Numbered from the stretch's first letter, positions 52,636 to 62,208 are shown. The stretch: DNA of 64,000 nucleotides from Mycobacterium sp. MYCO198283 (GCF_021213805.1 NZ_JAJQJI010000007.1:1-64000); one strand, 5' to 3'. Program-made: numbers and translations. The notes: generated from the sequence alone by a model not told the origin.

Positions 52636-53309
52636 CCACCTTCGTCCTCGTCCCCGGAATGTGCCACGGCGCTTGGTGTTTCGACGACCTCGCCGCCGGG
52701 CTGCGCGGCGCTGGCCACGACGTCCTGGCGGTGACCCTGACCGGCGTGGCCGAGCGCGCGCACCTGCTGCGCGGCGGCGTCAACCTCGACACCCACATCG
52801 CCGATGTGCTCGCCGCGATCGCGGCGCTGCCCGGCGAGCCGGGCGATCTCGTGCTCGTCGGACACAGCTACGGCGGCATGGTGATCACCGGCGTCGCCGA
52901 CCGCATTCCCGACCGCGTCGATGCGCTGGTGTACCTCGATGCCGTGGTGCCCCGCGACGGCGAGGCGTGCTGGCACGTCGTCAACGACGAGGAGCGCGCC
53001 TGGTACGTCGGTGTCGACGAGACCGGCTTCGGCGTGCCGCCGCTGCCGTTCTTCGACCCGCGGGCGACCGCCCATCCCCTCGCGACGGTGATGCAGCCGC
53101 TGCGGTTCGACGTCGACCTCAACCGGTTCCGGCGGCGCGACTACGTCTACGCACTGGACTGGCCCGGCGAGTCGCCCCTGCGGCAGTCGTACGAGCGCGT
53201 CCGCAACGATCCGCATTGGACGTGCCACGAACTGGACGGCAAGCACAACCTGATGCGCGACAAACCCGAGGAGCTGCTGCGGATCCTGCTCGACGTGGCA
53301 CAGAACTGA
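52632..53309 (+). CDS. Alpha/beta hydrolase (methylesterase / hydroxynitrile lyase-like)
   Basis: A 225-residue protein of the small plant MES/HNL-like group: TFVLVPGMCHGAWCFDDLAAGLRGAGH at the N-terminus, the Ser elbow VLVGHSYGGMVI and a C-terminal His in LDGKHNLMRDKPEEL. It overlaps the monooxygenase by 4 bp and is probably part of one pathway with it, for example cleaving an ester before or after hydroxylation. Substrate is unknown. The next gene belongs to a different, KstR-type operon. Confidence 0.87.
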   Translation: MTTFVLVPGMCHGAWCFDDLAAGLRGAGHDVLAVTLTGVAERAHLLRGGVNLDTHIADVLAAIAALPGEPGDLVLVGHSYGGMVITGVADRIPDRVDALVYLDAVVPRDGEACWHVVNDEERAWYVGVDETGFGVPPLPFFDPRATAHPLATVMQPLRFDVDLNRFRRRDYVYALDWPGESPLRQSYERVRNDPHWTCHELDGKHNLMRDKPEELLRILLDVAQN

Positions 53310-53312
53310 TAC

Positions 53313-53326
53313 TGGAACACGTTTCA
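53313..53326. promoter_or_regulatory. KstR-type operator before the DUF35-thiolase pair
   Basis: TGGAACACGTTTCA fits the KstR consensus TNNAACNNGTTNNA at every defined base and sits in a wider palindrome ACTG-N-AAC-AC-GTT-N-CAGT (53311-53328). It lies 15 bp upstream of the Rv1628c-like start. KstR represses sterol catabolism genes, and, as I recall, Rv1628c-Rv1627c belong to its regulon in M. tuberculosis. Confidence 0.75.
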
Positions 53327-53341
53327 GTTCCGGGCCGCGCG

Positions 53342-53809
53342 ATGGGTACGCTGACCCGCGTGCCAGGACCAGCAGACACCGCCCACCGACTACCGGCCGT
53401 CGACGGTTGGTTCGACACCGACGCGGACGGGCAGACCCGGCTCATCGCCGGCAGGTGCACACGATGCCGCACCTATGTCTTCCCGCCCCGCTCGTCGAAC
53501 TGCCCCAACCCGGCGTGCGACGGCGACGAGCTGGAGCAGGTGCCGCTGTCGCGGCGCGGCACGCTGTGGAGCTACACCGAGAACCGGTACGCCCCGCCGC
53601 CGCCGTATCCGTCGCCCGACCCGTTCGAGCCGTTCGCCGTCGCCGCCGTGCAATTGGCCGACGAGGGCTTGATCATCCTCGGCAAGGTCGTCGAGGGCAC
53701 GCTGGCCGCGGACCTGCGGGTCGGCATGGAGATGGAACTGACCACCATGACGCTCTACACCGACGACGACGGCGTCGACCGCGAGGTCTACGCCTGGAGG
53801 ATCCCATGA
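53342..53809 (+). CDS. DUF35 OB-fold zinc-ribbon protein (Rv1628c-like)
   Basis: A 155-residue acyl-CoA-associated OB-fold protein. The zinc ribbon is CTRCRTYVFPPRSSNCPNPAC, followed by the OB fold (GTLWSYTENRYAPPPPYP... FAVAAVQLADEGLIILGKVVEG). Such proteins pair with thiolase-like partners to bind CoA, as in the ChsH2-Ltp2 aldolase. The stop overlaps the thiolase start (ATGA), supporting a complex. ATG 53342 chosen; GTG 53360 is a possible shorter start. Confidence 0.88.
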   Translation: MGTLTRVPGPADTAHRLPAVDGWFDTDADGQTRLIAGRCTRCRTYVFPPRSSNCPNPACDGDELEQVPLSRRGTLWSYTENRYAPPPPYPSPDPFEPFAVAAVQLADEGLIILGKVVEGTLAADLRVGMEMELTTMTLYTDDDGVDREVYAWRIP

Positions 53810-55005
53810 GCCCCGAACCGGTCTACATCCTCGGCGCGGGCATGCACCCGTGGGGCAAGTGGGGGCGCGACTTCACCGAGTACGGCGTCGTCGCCGCCCG
53901 CGCAGCGCTGGCCGAGGCGGGCCTCGACTGGCGGCAGATCCAATTCGTCGCCGGCGCCGACACCATCCGCAACGGCTATCCCGGCTTCGTCGCCGGTGCG
54001 ACGTTCGCCCAGAAGCTCGGGTGGAACGGCACGCCGGTCAGCTCCAGCTACGCCGCCTGCGCCAGTGGTTCGCAGGCGCTGCAGAGCGCCCGCGCGCAGA
54101 TCCTCGCCGGCCTGTGCGACGTCGCGCTGGTCGTCGGCGCCGACACCACGCCGAAGGGCTTCTTCGCCCCGGTGGGCGGGGAACGCCGCAACGATCCCGA
54201 CTGGCAGCGCTTCCACCTGATCGGCGCCACCAACACCGTGTACTTCGCGCTGCTGGCGCGGCGGCGGATGGATCTCCACGGCGCCACGCTCGAGGACTTC
54301 GCCCAGGTGAAGGTCAAGAACGCCCGCCATGGGCTGAACAACCCCAACGCCCGCTACCGCAAGGAGAGCTCGGTCGAGGACGTGCTCGCCAGCCCGGTGG
54401 TGTCGGATCCGCTGCGGCTGCTCGACATCTGCGCCACGTCCGACGGCGCGGCCGCGCTGGTCGTCGCGAGCAAGGCGTTCGCGGAGAAACACCTGGGGTC
54501 GGTGACCGGCGTGCCGTCGGTGCGGGCCGTCAGCACCGTCACGCCGCGGTATCCGCAGCACCTGCCCGAACTGCCGGACATCGCCACCGATTCGACGGCC
54601 GTGGTGCCCGGACCGGACCGGGTGTTCAAGGACCAGATCCTCGACGCGGCCTATGCCGAGGCGGGCATCGGGCCCGAGGACCTCAGCGTCGCCGAGGTGT
54701 ACGACCTGTCGACGGCGCTGGAGCTCGACTGGTACGAGCACCTCGGGCTGTGCCCGAAGGGCGAGGCGGAGAGCCTGCTGCGCAGCGGCGCGACCACCCT
54801 CGGCGGCCGCATCCCGGTGAACCCGTCGGGTGGGTTGGCGTGCTTCGGCGAGGCGATCCCCGCGCAGGCGATCGCGCAGGTCTGTGAGCTCACCTGGCAG
54901 CTGCGCGGGCAGGCGACCGGTCGCCAGGTCGAGAACGCGACGGTCGGCGTGACGGCCAACCAGGGGCTGTTCGGGCACGGCTCCGCGGTGGTGGTCGCAC
55001 GCTGA
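53806..55005 (+). CDS. Thiolase / lipid-transfer-type acyl-CoA thiolase (Rv1627c-like)
   Basis: A 399-residue protein of the SCP-x/Ltp thiolase group. The nucleophile is in SYAACASGSQALQSA. NPSGGLACFGEAIPAQAIAQ contains the second Cys/acid region and VTANQGLFGHGSAVVV the catalytic GHG. It probably acts in sterol or fatty acid side-chain degradation with the DUF35 partner and is controlled by the KstR-type box. It could instead be an aldolase like Ltp2, so the exact reaction is open. Confidence 0.88.
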   Translation: MSPEPVYILGAGMHPWGKWGRDFTEYGVVAARAALAEAGLDWRQIQFVAGADTIRNGYPGFVAGATFAQKLGWNGTPVSSSYAACASGSQALQSARAQILAGLCDVALVVGADTTPKGFFAPVGGERRNDPDWQRFHLIGATNTVYFALLARRRMDLHGATLEDFAQVKVKNARHGLNNPNARYRKESSVEDVLASPVVSDPLRLLDICATSDGAAALVVASKAFAEKHLGSVTGVPSVRAVSTVTPRYPQHLPELPDIATDSTAVVPGPDRVFKDQILDAAYAEAGIGPEDLSVAEVYDLSTALELDWYEHLGLCPKGEAESLLRSGATTLGGRIPVNPSGGLACFGEAIPAQAIAQVCELTWQLRGQATGRQVENATVGVTANQGLFGHGSAVVVAR

Positions 55006-55007
55006 GA

Positions 55008-55059
55008 GCGCGCGAAAGCCGCAAGTGCGCTGAGCGGGCGAAAGCGGCAAGCGCGCTGA
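55008..55059. repeat. Two 26-bp imperfect tandem repeats
   Basis: Units 55008-55033 and 55034-55059 share 23 of 26 bases (GCG-S-GCGAAAGC-S-GCAAG-Y-GCGCTGA). They fill the whole space between the convergent thiolase and binding-protein genes. GCCGC and GCGGC in successive units can pair, so the array may end transcription from both sides. Confidence 0.7.
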
Positions 55060-56199
55060 CTAGCGCTCCTCGACCCGCGAGATCCACACCGTCGGGTCGA
55101 CCAGTTCGCCGGTGGTATCCCAGGCGTAGTGGTTGGTCACGCCCTGCCCGTCGTAGCGGTGGATCCAGTCGACGAGCTGCGCGCGGGTGAGCGCACCGGC
55201 GTCGATGCCGCGCACCATGACGGTCGCGAGGTCGTAGCCGATCGCCGCGTGGGAGCTGACGAAGCCGGCCGGCGTCGGGCCGTACGGATCGGACAGCAGC
55301 ATGCCCTCGGAGCCGTCGACCGGCTCGGCCGGCGGCACGAAGTCCGCGGTGAGAACTGTTGCCGGGCAGCCGAGCTCCCGCAGACGCCGCGACAGCTGCG
55401 CCGCGGGTTCGGCCCGGCCGCCGACGAACACCGCGCCCGGCGCCTCGCTCGCCAGGCGCTGCGCCGCGGCGTCCGGGTCGGCCAGGCCGACGGCTGCGCC
55501 GCACTCGGCCGGACCCAGCGTGGCCGCGACCGCATGTGCCATCGCCGTGCCGAACGCCGTGCCGTCGTCGGTGACGCACACCGTCGCCGCGTCGAGTGTG
55601 GCGGTGAGGTAGTTGGCCACCGCCCGGCCCTGTGCGGCGACTCCGGCCAGCCCGCGGAAGAACGTGCGGCGGCCCCGCTCGGCGAGCGCGTCGCGCCGGG
55701 CGGATGCGGTGGCGGTGACCAGGCCGGCGCTCTCGAACGCCCCGGCGGTGGCCTCGACGACGTCCGACAGCACCGGGCCCACGACGCCGAGGGTGTAGAC
55801 GTCGGCGACCAGGTCGCCGGCCAGCTGCCGGCTGCGCTGCTCGTCGGCGCCGGTGTCGAACTCCTTGAGCTGCACCTGGCAGCCGGGATTCGTGGTGTTG
55901 TGGCGGTCGACGGCCGACCGGACGCCGTCGCGGATGTCGGCTCCCAGCCCGGCGTCGTCGCCGCTGAGCGGACCGAGGAACGCCAGCGACACCGGTGCGC
56001 ACACCGCGGCGCCGTCGCCGGCCGGGTCGGCGGCCGTCGGGGTATCGGTGCGCACCGCCCCGTCGAGCCCGATCCGGGCGACGGGCACGACGTGCAGGTC
56101 CGGGGTGTGCAGGCGGACGGCGGCGACGACACCGCCGCAGAGCATCGCAGCCAGGGCCAGCGCGGTCAGGCGGCGACGCCCCACCCGGCTGCTCACCAT
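55060..56199 (-). CDS. Second periplasmic binding protein of the liv operon
   Basis: A 379-residue LivK-type (Peripla_BP) protein. It is clearly paralogous to the 60101-61306 protein: NPGCQVQLKEFDTGAD, LGVVGPVLSDVVEATAG, TFFRGLAGVAAQGRAVANYL and YDGQGVTNHYAWDTTGELV. The N-terminus is hydrophobic (RRLTALALAAMLCGGVVAAV), but the Cys is not in a good lipobox, so it may be secreted or anchored by the uncleaved helix. It is the last gene of livKHMGF, 26 bp after livF, and may give the transporter a second specificity. Confidence 0.85.
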   Translation of the reverse strand: MVSSRVGRRRLTALALAAMLCGGVVAAVRLHTPDLHVVPVARIGLDGAVRTDTPTAADPAGDGAAVCAPVSLAFLGPLSGDDAGLGADIRDGVRSAVDRHNTTNPGCQVQLKEFDTGADEQRSRQLAGDLVADVYTLGVVGPVLSDVVEATAGAFESAGLVTATASARRDALAERGRRTFFRGLAGVAAQGRAVANYLTATLDAATVCVTDDGTAFGTAMAHAVAATLGPAECGAAVGLADPDAAAQRLASEAPGAVFVGGRAEPAAQLSRRLRELGCPATVLTADFVPPAEPVDGSEGMLLSDPYGPTPAGFVSSHAAIGYDLATVMVRGIDAGALTRAQLVDWIHRYDGQGVTNHYAWDTTGELVDPTVWISRVEER

Positions 56200-56225
56200 G
56201 TCGCCCCCCTGGACACTGTGCCGCC

Positions 56226-56949
<724 letters not shown>

Positions 56950-56966
<17 letters not shown>

Positions 56967-57807
56967 CGGGCACCCCCAGGTAGGCGGCGATCACCGCGGG
57001 ATCCTCGCGGATGTCCTTGGGCAGACCGTCGGCGATCTTGCGGCCGAACTCCAGGACGACGATCCGGTCTGTCACGCCCATGACGAGCCGCATGTCGTGC
57101 TCGATGAGCAGGACCGTGTAGCCGTCGTCACGGATCTTCCGGATCAGGTCGATGAGTGCGGCCTTCTCCCCCGGGTTGAACCCGGCGGCCGGCTCGTCGA
57201 GGCATAGCAGTTTCGGCTCGGTGGCCAGCGCGCGGGCGATCTCCAGACGCCGCTGATCGCCGTAGGACAGGTTCTTCGCCTTTTCGTCGCCGCGGTGGGC
57301 GATCCCGACGAACTGCAGCAGCGCCGCCGCCCGTTCCACGGCGTCGCGTTCCTCCCGGCGGTGCCGCGGTGAGCGGACCAACGCGCCGGGCACCGAGGTC
57401 CGGTGCCGCGCATCGGTGCCGACGGCCACGTTCTCCAGCGCGGTCATCTCGCCGAACAGCCGGATGTTCTGGAAGGTGCGCGCGATGCCCCGGCGGGTGA
57501 TCTGGTGGCGCTTGATGCGGCCGAGCGGAGCGCCGTCGAACCTGACGTGTCCGCCGCTGGGGCGGTAGACACCGGTGATCGCGTTGAAGCAGGTGGTCTT
57601 GCCGGCCCCGTTGGGTCCGATCAGACCCAGGATCTCGCCTCGACGGATGTCGAAGGTGACCGCGTCGAGGGCGACGAGGCCGCCGAAGCGCACCGTCAAG
57701 TCGACGACTTCCAAGAGCGCCTCGCCCTCGTCGACGTTGACGTCGCGGTGCAGCGCGGCGAGTTCCTCGTCGATGACACCGGTGTCCTCGGGCAGCGCCT
57801 CGGTCAT
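56950..57807 (-). CDS. livG: Branched-chain amino acid-type ABC transporter ATPase LivG
   Basis: A 285-residue ATPase with an extra acidic N-terminus (~30 residues) before [20 protein letters not shown]. Walker [37 protein letters not shown] (typical LivG), signature [15 protein letters not shown], Walker [17 protein letters not shown] 57807 overlaps the livM stop (ATGA). Confidence 0.9.
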
Positions 57808-58982
57808 GAGGCCGCCTCCTTCGCGTCGGCGTCCCGGCTGCCGCGCAGCAGGTCCCGGGCGGATCGGCCGTAGCTGAGCAGCTGCTGACGCACCGGGAAC
57901 AGTCCCTCCGGCCGGAAGATCATCAGCACCACCAGCGCCAGCCCGAAGAACAGGTATTTGAGGTCGCCGAGGTTGATGCCGAGCACTTCGACGCCGAGCA
58001 GCCGGTTGGGCAGGTACACGATGACGAAGGCCCCGAAGATGACGCCCAGTTTGTTGCCCTGCCCGCCGAGCACCACCGCGCACAAGAACAGCATCGAGTT
58101 GATGATGTTGAAGGTCGGTGGCGCGACGTATTGCACCTGGCCCGCGTACAGCGCCCCGGAGAGACCGCCGATGGCGGCGCCGATCACGAACGCCCAGAGC
58201 TTGAACCGGAAGGTGTTGACGCCCATCACCTCGGCGGCGTCCTCGTCCTCACGGATGGCCACCCAGGCGCGTCCGACCCGGCTGCGTTCGAGGTTCCCGA
58301 CCAGCAGCAGGATGGCGACGATGAGCAGCAGCCCGAGCCAGAACCACCAGGTGCCGTAGTTGGCGGTGCCCGACGAGTTGCCGCTGGAGAACACGCCCTC
58401 GGGCAGGGTCTCCCGTTCTGCCAGCCGCGGATAGGCGACCTGGTTGAGGCCGCGGGGGCCGTTGGTGACGTCGGACAGGTTGTCGGCCATCAGCCGGATG
58501 ATCTCGCCGAACCCGAGGGTGACGATCGCGAGGTAGTCGCCGCGGAGCCGCAGCGTCGGGAATCCGAGCACCAGCCCCGCCAGCGCGGTCATCGCCATGG
58601 CCAGCGGGACGCAGGACAGCCAGGCCCAGCGCTCGTCGAACATGCCGGTCCCCAACCGGTTCCACGGGCTGTCGGGGCTGGTCAACAGGGCGACGGTGTA
58701 GGCACCGACCGCGTAGAAGCCGACGTAGCCGAGGTCGAGCAGGCCGGCCTGCCCGACGACGACGTTCAGGCCGATCGCGATGATCGCGACCATGGCGAAC
58801 TGCGCCATGGTGCCGCCGAAGCTGATGCCCGGCGTGTTGAGGAACGGCGGCGGGAACAGCGGCAGCAGCGCCAGGAGCGCGAACATCGCCACGCCGAGCG
58901 CCCACTTCTGTGGTCGGCTGCGCTCCGACCACCAGCCGCGCAGCCGGTCGCCGGGGGCCAGCAGCGTATCGGTACGGCTCAT
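57804..58982 (-). CDS. livM: Branched-chain amino acid-type ABC transporter permease LivM
   Basis: A 392-residue membrane protein with about ten hydrophobic segments. The LivM/LivH cytoplasmic-loop motif is [47 protein letters not shown] is a conserved start of the domain. It overlaps livH by 4 bp. The C-terminus is charged and cytoplasmic. Confidence 0.9.
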   Translation of the reverse strand: MSRTDTLLAPGDRLRGWWSERSRPQKWALGVAMFALLALLPLFPPPFLNTPGISFGGTMAQFAMVAIIAIGLNVVVGQAGLLDLGYVGFYAVGAYTVALLTSPDSPWNRLGTGMFDERWAWLSCVPLAMAMTALAGLVLGFPTLRLRGDYLAIVTLGFGEIIRLMADNLSDVTNGPRGLNQVAYPRLAERETLPEGVFSSGNSSGTANYGTWWFWLGLLLIVAILLLVGNLERSRVGRAWVAIREDEDAAEVMGVNTFRFKLWAFVIGAAIGGLSGALYAGQVQYVAPPTFNIINSMLFLCAVVLGGQGNKLGVIFGAFVIVYLPNRLLGVEVLGINLGDLKYLFFGLALVVLMIFRPEGLFPVRQQLLSYGRSARDLLRGSRDADAKEAAS

Positions 58983-60019
58983 ACTCTCGCCTTTCCGAGG
59001 CTCTCCCCCAGGATGCCGGTCGGCCGGACCAGCAGGACGAGCACCAGCAGGACGAACGCGACGACGTCACGCCACTGCGTGCCGAACACCGCCTGACCGT
59101 AGTTCTCGAAGATCCCGAGGAGCAGCCCGCCCAGGAGCGCACCGCGAAGGTTGCCGATGCCGCCGAGCACCGCCGCCGAGAACGCCTTGATGCCCAGCAG
59201 GAACCCGCCCGAGTAGATGATTCCCTGCGGCACCTTGAGCGTGTACAGCAGCGCCGCGGCGCCCGCGAGCAGGCCGCCGATGAGGAAAGTCGTCATGATG
59301 ATCCGCTCCCGCGACACCCCCATCAGAGTGGCCGTCGCCGGGTCCTGCGCTACAGCCCGGATGCCCCGGCCGAACTTGGTGCGGTTGATCGCGATGTCGG
59401 TGATCACGGCGAAGATCAACGCGGCGACGACGATCACCAGCGTCACGTTGGAGACCGCGGCTCCGAAGACGGTGAACTGCGTCTTCGGCTGTACCAGGAT
59501 GATCGGCTGCTGCGCGTTGCTGCCGCCGTAGCCCGGGAGGAGCTTCGGCAACACGAAGTGCACGAACTCCTGCAGCACGAAGGACATGCCGATCGCGGTG
59601 ATGAGGAAGGTCAGCGGCCGGGCGTTCCGTCGTCGCAGCGGCCGGTAGGCGACGGCTTCCAGGCCGACGGCCGCCCCGCCCGACACGACCATCGCACCCA
59701 GCATCGCCACGGCGAGGTAGAGCACCGCCAGCGCCACGCCCGGGTTGTAGGCGTTACCGCTCGGGGTGAAGCCCAGGATGATGTCGAGCGCGAAGTAGGC
59801 ACCGAACATGCCGAGCATGAAGATCTCGGAGTGGGCGAAGTTGATCAGCCGCAGCACGCCGAAGACCAGCGTGTAGCCCACCGCGACCAGCGCGTAGATC
59901 GCGCCCCACGACAGTCCGTCGATCGTGAGCTGCCAGAAGCCACCCCGCAGGTTCTCGAGGTTGAAGTTGATGTTGGCGGCCAGGCAGGTGTCGGTGCACT
60001 GCTGCGCCATCTCGATCAT
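58979..60019 (-). CDS. livH: Branched-chain amino acid-type ABC transporter permease LivH
   Basis: A 346-residue membrane protein with about eight spans. WGAIYALVAVGYTLVFGVLRLINFAHSEIFMLG is the hallmark start of LivH, and TKFGRGIRAVAQDPATATLMGV the coupling loop. An extra N-terminal piece with two Cys (CTDTCLAANINFN) precedes the first span. It pairs with LivM. Confidence 0.9.
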   Translation of the reverse strand: MIEMAQQCTDTCLAANINFNLENLRGGFWQLTIDGLSWGAIYALVAVGYTLVFGVLRLINFAHSEIFMLGMFGAYFALDIILGFTPSGNAYNPGVALAVLYLAVAMLGAMVVSGGAAVGLEAVAYRPLRRRNARPLTFLITAIGMSFVLQEFVHFVLPKLLPGYGGSNAQQPIILVQPKTQFTVFGAAVSNVTLVIVVAALIFAVITDIAINRTKFGRGIRAVAQDPATATLMGVSRERIIMTTFLIGGLLAGAAALLYTLKVPQGIIYSGGFLLGIKAFSAAVLGGIGNLRGALLGGLLLGIFENYGQAVFGTQWRDVVAFVLLVLVLLVRPTGILGESLGKARV

Positions 60020-60052
60020 CCGCGGCGGCTCCTCGTTGTCGGGGGCGATCAG

Positions 60053-60091
60053 CGCGAAGCGCCCGAGCCGGCAAGGCCCGGACGCTTCGCG
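60053..60091. terminator. Hairpin between livK and livH
   Basis: Arms 60053-60061 and 60083-60091 (CGCGAAGCG / CGCTTCGCG) pair perfectly over 9 bp with a 21-base loop that can itself pair. It lies in the only real gap of the operon, after the binding-protein gene. It may partly stop or protect transcripts so that LivK is made in excess over the permease. Confidence 0.5.
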
Positions 60092-60100
60092 GCGATTCGG

Positions 60101-61306
60101 CTACTGGACCTTGAAGATCCAGATCAGGTTGGTGGTGAGCTCACCGTTGGGCGTCCACTGATATTGCCGTGCCACGCCCTGGCCGTTGTACGTGCGGACG
60201 AAGTCCAACAGCGCGGGCCGGGTGACGGCGCCGGAGTCGATGCCCTTGAGCAGAATGGTGCCCAGGTCGTAGCCCTCGGTGCTGTAGGTGCCGGGATCCA
60301 TGCTGAACTTCTTGGTGTAGGTCTCGGCGAAGCTGCCGGTGGCCGGGCCGCAGGGGCAGGACAGGATGGCGTCCTTCGCCGCTTCGCCGGCCTGCTTGAC
60401 GAACTCGGGATCCTTGGTGCCGTCGGCCGAGACGAAGGTGCCGGTGAAGCCGCCGTCTTTGAGTTGCTGGACGAACAGCGCCGCCTCGGAGTAGTAGCCG
60501 CCGTAGAACACCGCGTTCGGCGCGGCGTTCTTGACCTGGGTCACCGCCGCCGAGAAGTCCTTGTCGCCCTTCTTGACCGAGATGTTGCAGCCCGGGTCAG
60601 CGACCGGTCCGAGGGTGTCGCGGACCGCCGTCGCCAGCCCGAGGCCGTAGTCCGAGCTGTCGTCGACGACGCAGATCTTCTGGTAGCCGAGGGTGTTCTT
60701 CAGGTAGTTGGCCACCGACGGGCCCTGCACCGCGTCGTTGGCGAGGCCGCGGAAGAAGGTTCGCCAACCGCTCTGGCTGAGCGTCGGGTTGGTGGCCGAG
60801 GCCGTGGTCGCCACCAGGCCGGCCTGGTTGAAGACCTCACCGGTGGCCTTGGTCTCGCCGGAGAACGCCGGGCCGACGAGGCCGACGATCGACTGGTCGT
60901 CGACGATCTGCGGGGCGATGTTGCTGGCCTTCTGCGGATCTCCTTCGGTGTCGAAGGTCTTGAGCGACACCTGGCAGCCCGGGTTGGCGGCGTTGTGCTC
61001 GTCGATCGCCAGCTGCACGCCGTTCTTGATGTTGATGCCCAACGCCGCGTCGGGACCGTTGAGCGCACCGGCCATCGCGATCGAGAGCGGCGGGCAGGTG
61101 GCTTTACCGTCCCCTGCCGGGTTGGCGGGCGCAGCGCCCTGGGCCGACTGGATCTCGGCGCCGTTCTGGTCGATCTGGACCTGCTCCACGATCTTCAGGT
61201 TCGGCTGGTTCTCCTGCGGCGTCGACTGCTGACACCCCGCCAGTGTCAGCGTCAGAAGTCCTGCAGTGGTCAGCGCGAATGCGCTCCGTGTGGCGCGACG
61301 GCGCAC
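60101..61306 (-). CDS. livK: Branched-chain amino acid-type substrate-binding lipoprotein LivK
   Basis: A 401-residue lipoprotein. The signal LTTAGLLTLTLAGCQQS has a clear lipobox (LAGC), so the mature protein is lipid-anchored outside. The Peripla_BP fold has GALNGPDAALGINIKNGVQLAIDEHNAANPG, SIVGLVGPAFSGETKATG and VDDSSDYGLGLATAV. Starts at GTG 61306 with SD GGGAGG 6 bp upstream. Substrate is probably an amino acid or small amide, but this cannot be read from sequence. It opens the operon livK-H-M-G-F-binding protein 2. Confidence 0.9.
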   Translation of the reverse strand: MRRRATRSAFALTTAGLLTLTLAGCQQSTPQENQPNLKIVEQVQIDQNGAEIQSAQGAAPANPAGDGKATCPPLSIAMAGALNGPDAALGINIKNGVQLAIDEHNAANPGCQVSLKTFDTEGDPQKASNIAPQIVDDQSIVGLVGPAFSGETKATGEVFNQAGLVATTASATNPTLSQSGWRTFFRGLANDAVQGPSVANYLKNTLGYQKICVVDDSSDYGLGLATAVRDTLGPVADPGCNISVKKGDKDFSAAVTQVKNAAPNAVFYGGYYSEAALFVQQLKDGGFTGTFVSADGTKDPEFVKQAGEAAKDAILSCPCGPATGSFAETYTKKFSMDPGTYSTEGYDLGTILLKGIDSGAVTRPALLDFVRTYNGQGVARQYQWTPNGELTTNLIWIFKVQ

Positions 61307-61420
61307 CTCATACCTCCCGGTCGAAGGGGTTTTCTCGCGATGAACATAACCAACCCGCGGCGCGACCGCGCGGTGTTGACACGCGCGGCGCCCGCATCGG
61401 CGGTCCGGTATTCGGGCGGC

Positions 61421-62044
61421 TCAGGTCGACGGGGCGGAGTCCTTGGGCGTGTCCAGGGTCTCCAGGACCACCTCGGCGACCCGCTTCATGGTGGTGCGGC
61501 GGTCCATGGCGGCGCGCTGGATCCACTTGAACGCCTCGGGTTCGCTCAGCCCCTGCGTGGCCTGCAGCAGGCCCTTGGCGCGCTCGATCAGCTTGCGAGT
61601 TTCCAGCCGGTCGGACAGCTCGCCGACCTCCTTCTCCAGCGCCGAGATCTCGCCGAACCTGCTGACCGCCAGCTCGATCGCGGGCACCAGGTCCGAGACG
61701 GAGAACGGCTTCACCAGATAGGCCATGGCGCCGGCGTCGCGAGCACGTTCGACGAGGTCGCGCTGGCTGAAGGCGGTCAACACCACGATGGGCGCGATGC
61801 GCTTGCCGGCGATCTCGGCGGCGGCGTCGATGCCATCCCGGCGCGGCATCTTCACATCCATGATCACCAGGTCGGGTGACAGCGCTTCGGCCAGGTCGAC
61901 GGCCTCCTGCCCATCGCCGGCCTCGCCGACCACGTCGTAGCCCTCTTCACGCAGCATCTCTGCCAGGTCCAGCCGGATGAGCGCTTCGTCCTCGGCGATG
62001 AGGACGCGACGGGGGGCAGGCGCAGTGCTGTCGCTTGCGGTCAT
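61421..62044 (-). CDS. pdtaR: PdtaR response regulator / ANTAR antiterminator (Rv1626-like)
   Basis: A 207-residue cytosolic regulator. The receiver domain (about 12-130) has acidic residues in IAEDEALIR, the phosphorylated Asp in DLVIMDVKMPRRDG, and Thr/Lys in VVLTAFS and YLVKPFS. A coiled linker leads to the ANTAR RNA-binding domain (LETRKLIERAKGLLQATQGLSEPEAFKWIQRAAMDRRTTMKRVAEVVL). Phosphorylated PdtaR binds paired hairpins in mRNA to prevent termination, receiving its signal from the kinase PdtaS encoded elsewhere. ATG 62044. Confidence 0.95.
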   Translation of the reverse strand: MTASDSTAPAPRRVLIAEDEALIRLDLAEMLREEGYDVVGEAGDGQEAVDLAEALSPDLVIMDVKMPRRDGIDAAAEIAGKRIAPIVVLTAFSQRDLVERARDAGAMAYLVKPFSVSDLVPAIELAVSRFGEISALEKEVGELSDRLETRKLIERAKGLLQATQGLSEPEAFKWIQRAAMDRRTTMKRVAEVVLETLDTPKDSAPST

Positions 62045-62118
62045 CCGGTCATTGTGTCGTCCGGCGGCCCCGGCGGCGAGCGCGGGGCTGTGACGTCGGT
62101 CAACCGGCCCTCATCCAC

Positions 62119-62124
62119 TATCGT
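62119..62124 (+). promoter_or_regulatory. -10 box of the tRNA gene
   Basis: TATCGT (TANNNT) ends 10 bp before the mature 5' end of the tRNA at 62135. No good -35 is seen. Confidence 0.35.
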
Positions 62125-62134
62125 GACTGCCGTC

Positions 62135-62208
62135 GCCCTCGTATCCCAACTGGCAGAGGAAACGGATTCAAAACCCGTACAGTGTGAGTTCGAATCTCAC
62201 CGAGGGCA
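62135..62208 (+). tRNA. tRNA with CAA (Leu) anticodon and short variable arm
   Basis: 74 bases. Acceptor GCCCTCG/CGAGGGC, discriminator A, T arm GTGAG-TTCGAAT-CTCAC, anticodon arm ACGGA-TTCAAAA-CCCGT (A-C mismatch at the base next to the loop). The anticodon CAA reads UUG, so tRNA-Leu would be called. The variable region is only ACAGT, while normal tRNA-Leu has a long arm. CC but no final A is encoded. It is the apparent attachment site for the element that follows. Confidence 0.8.
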
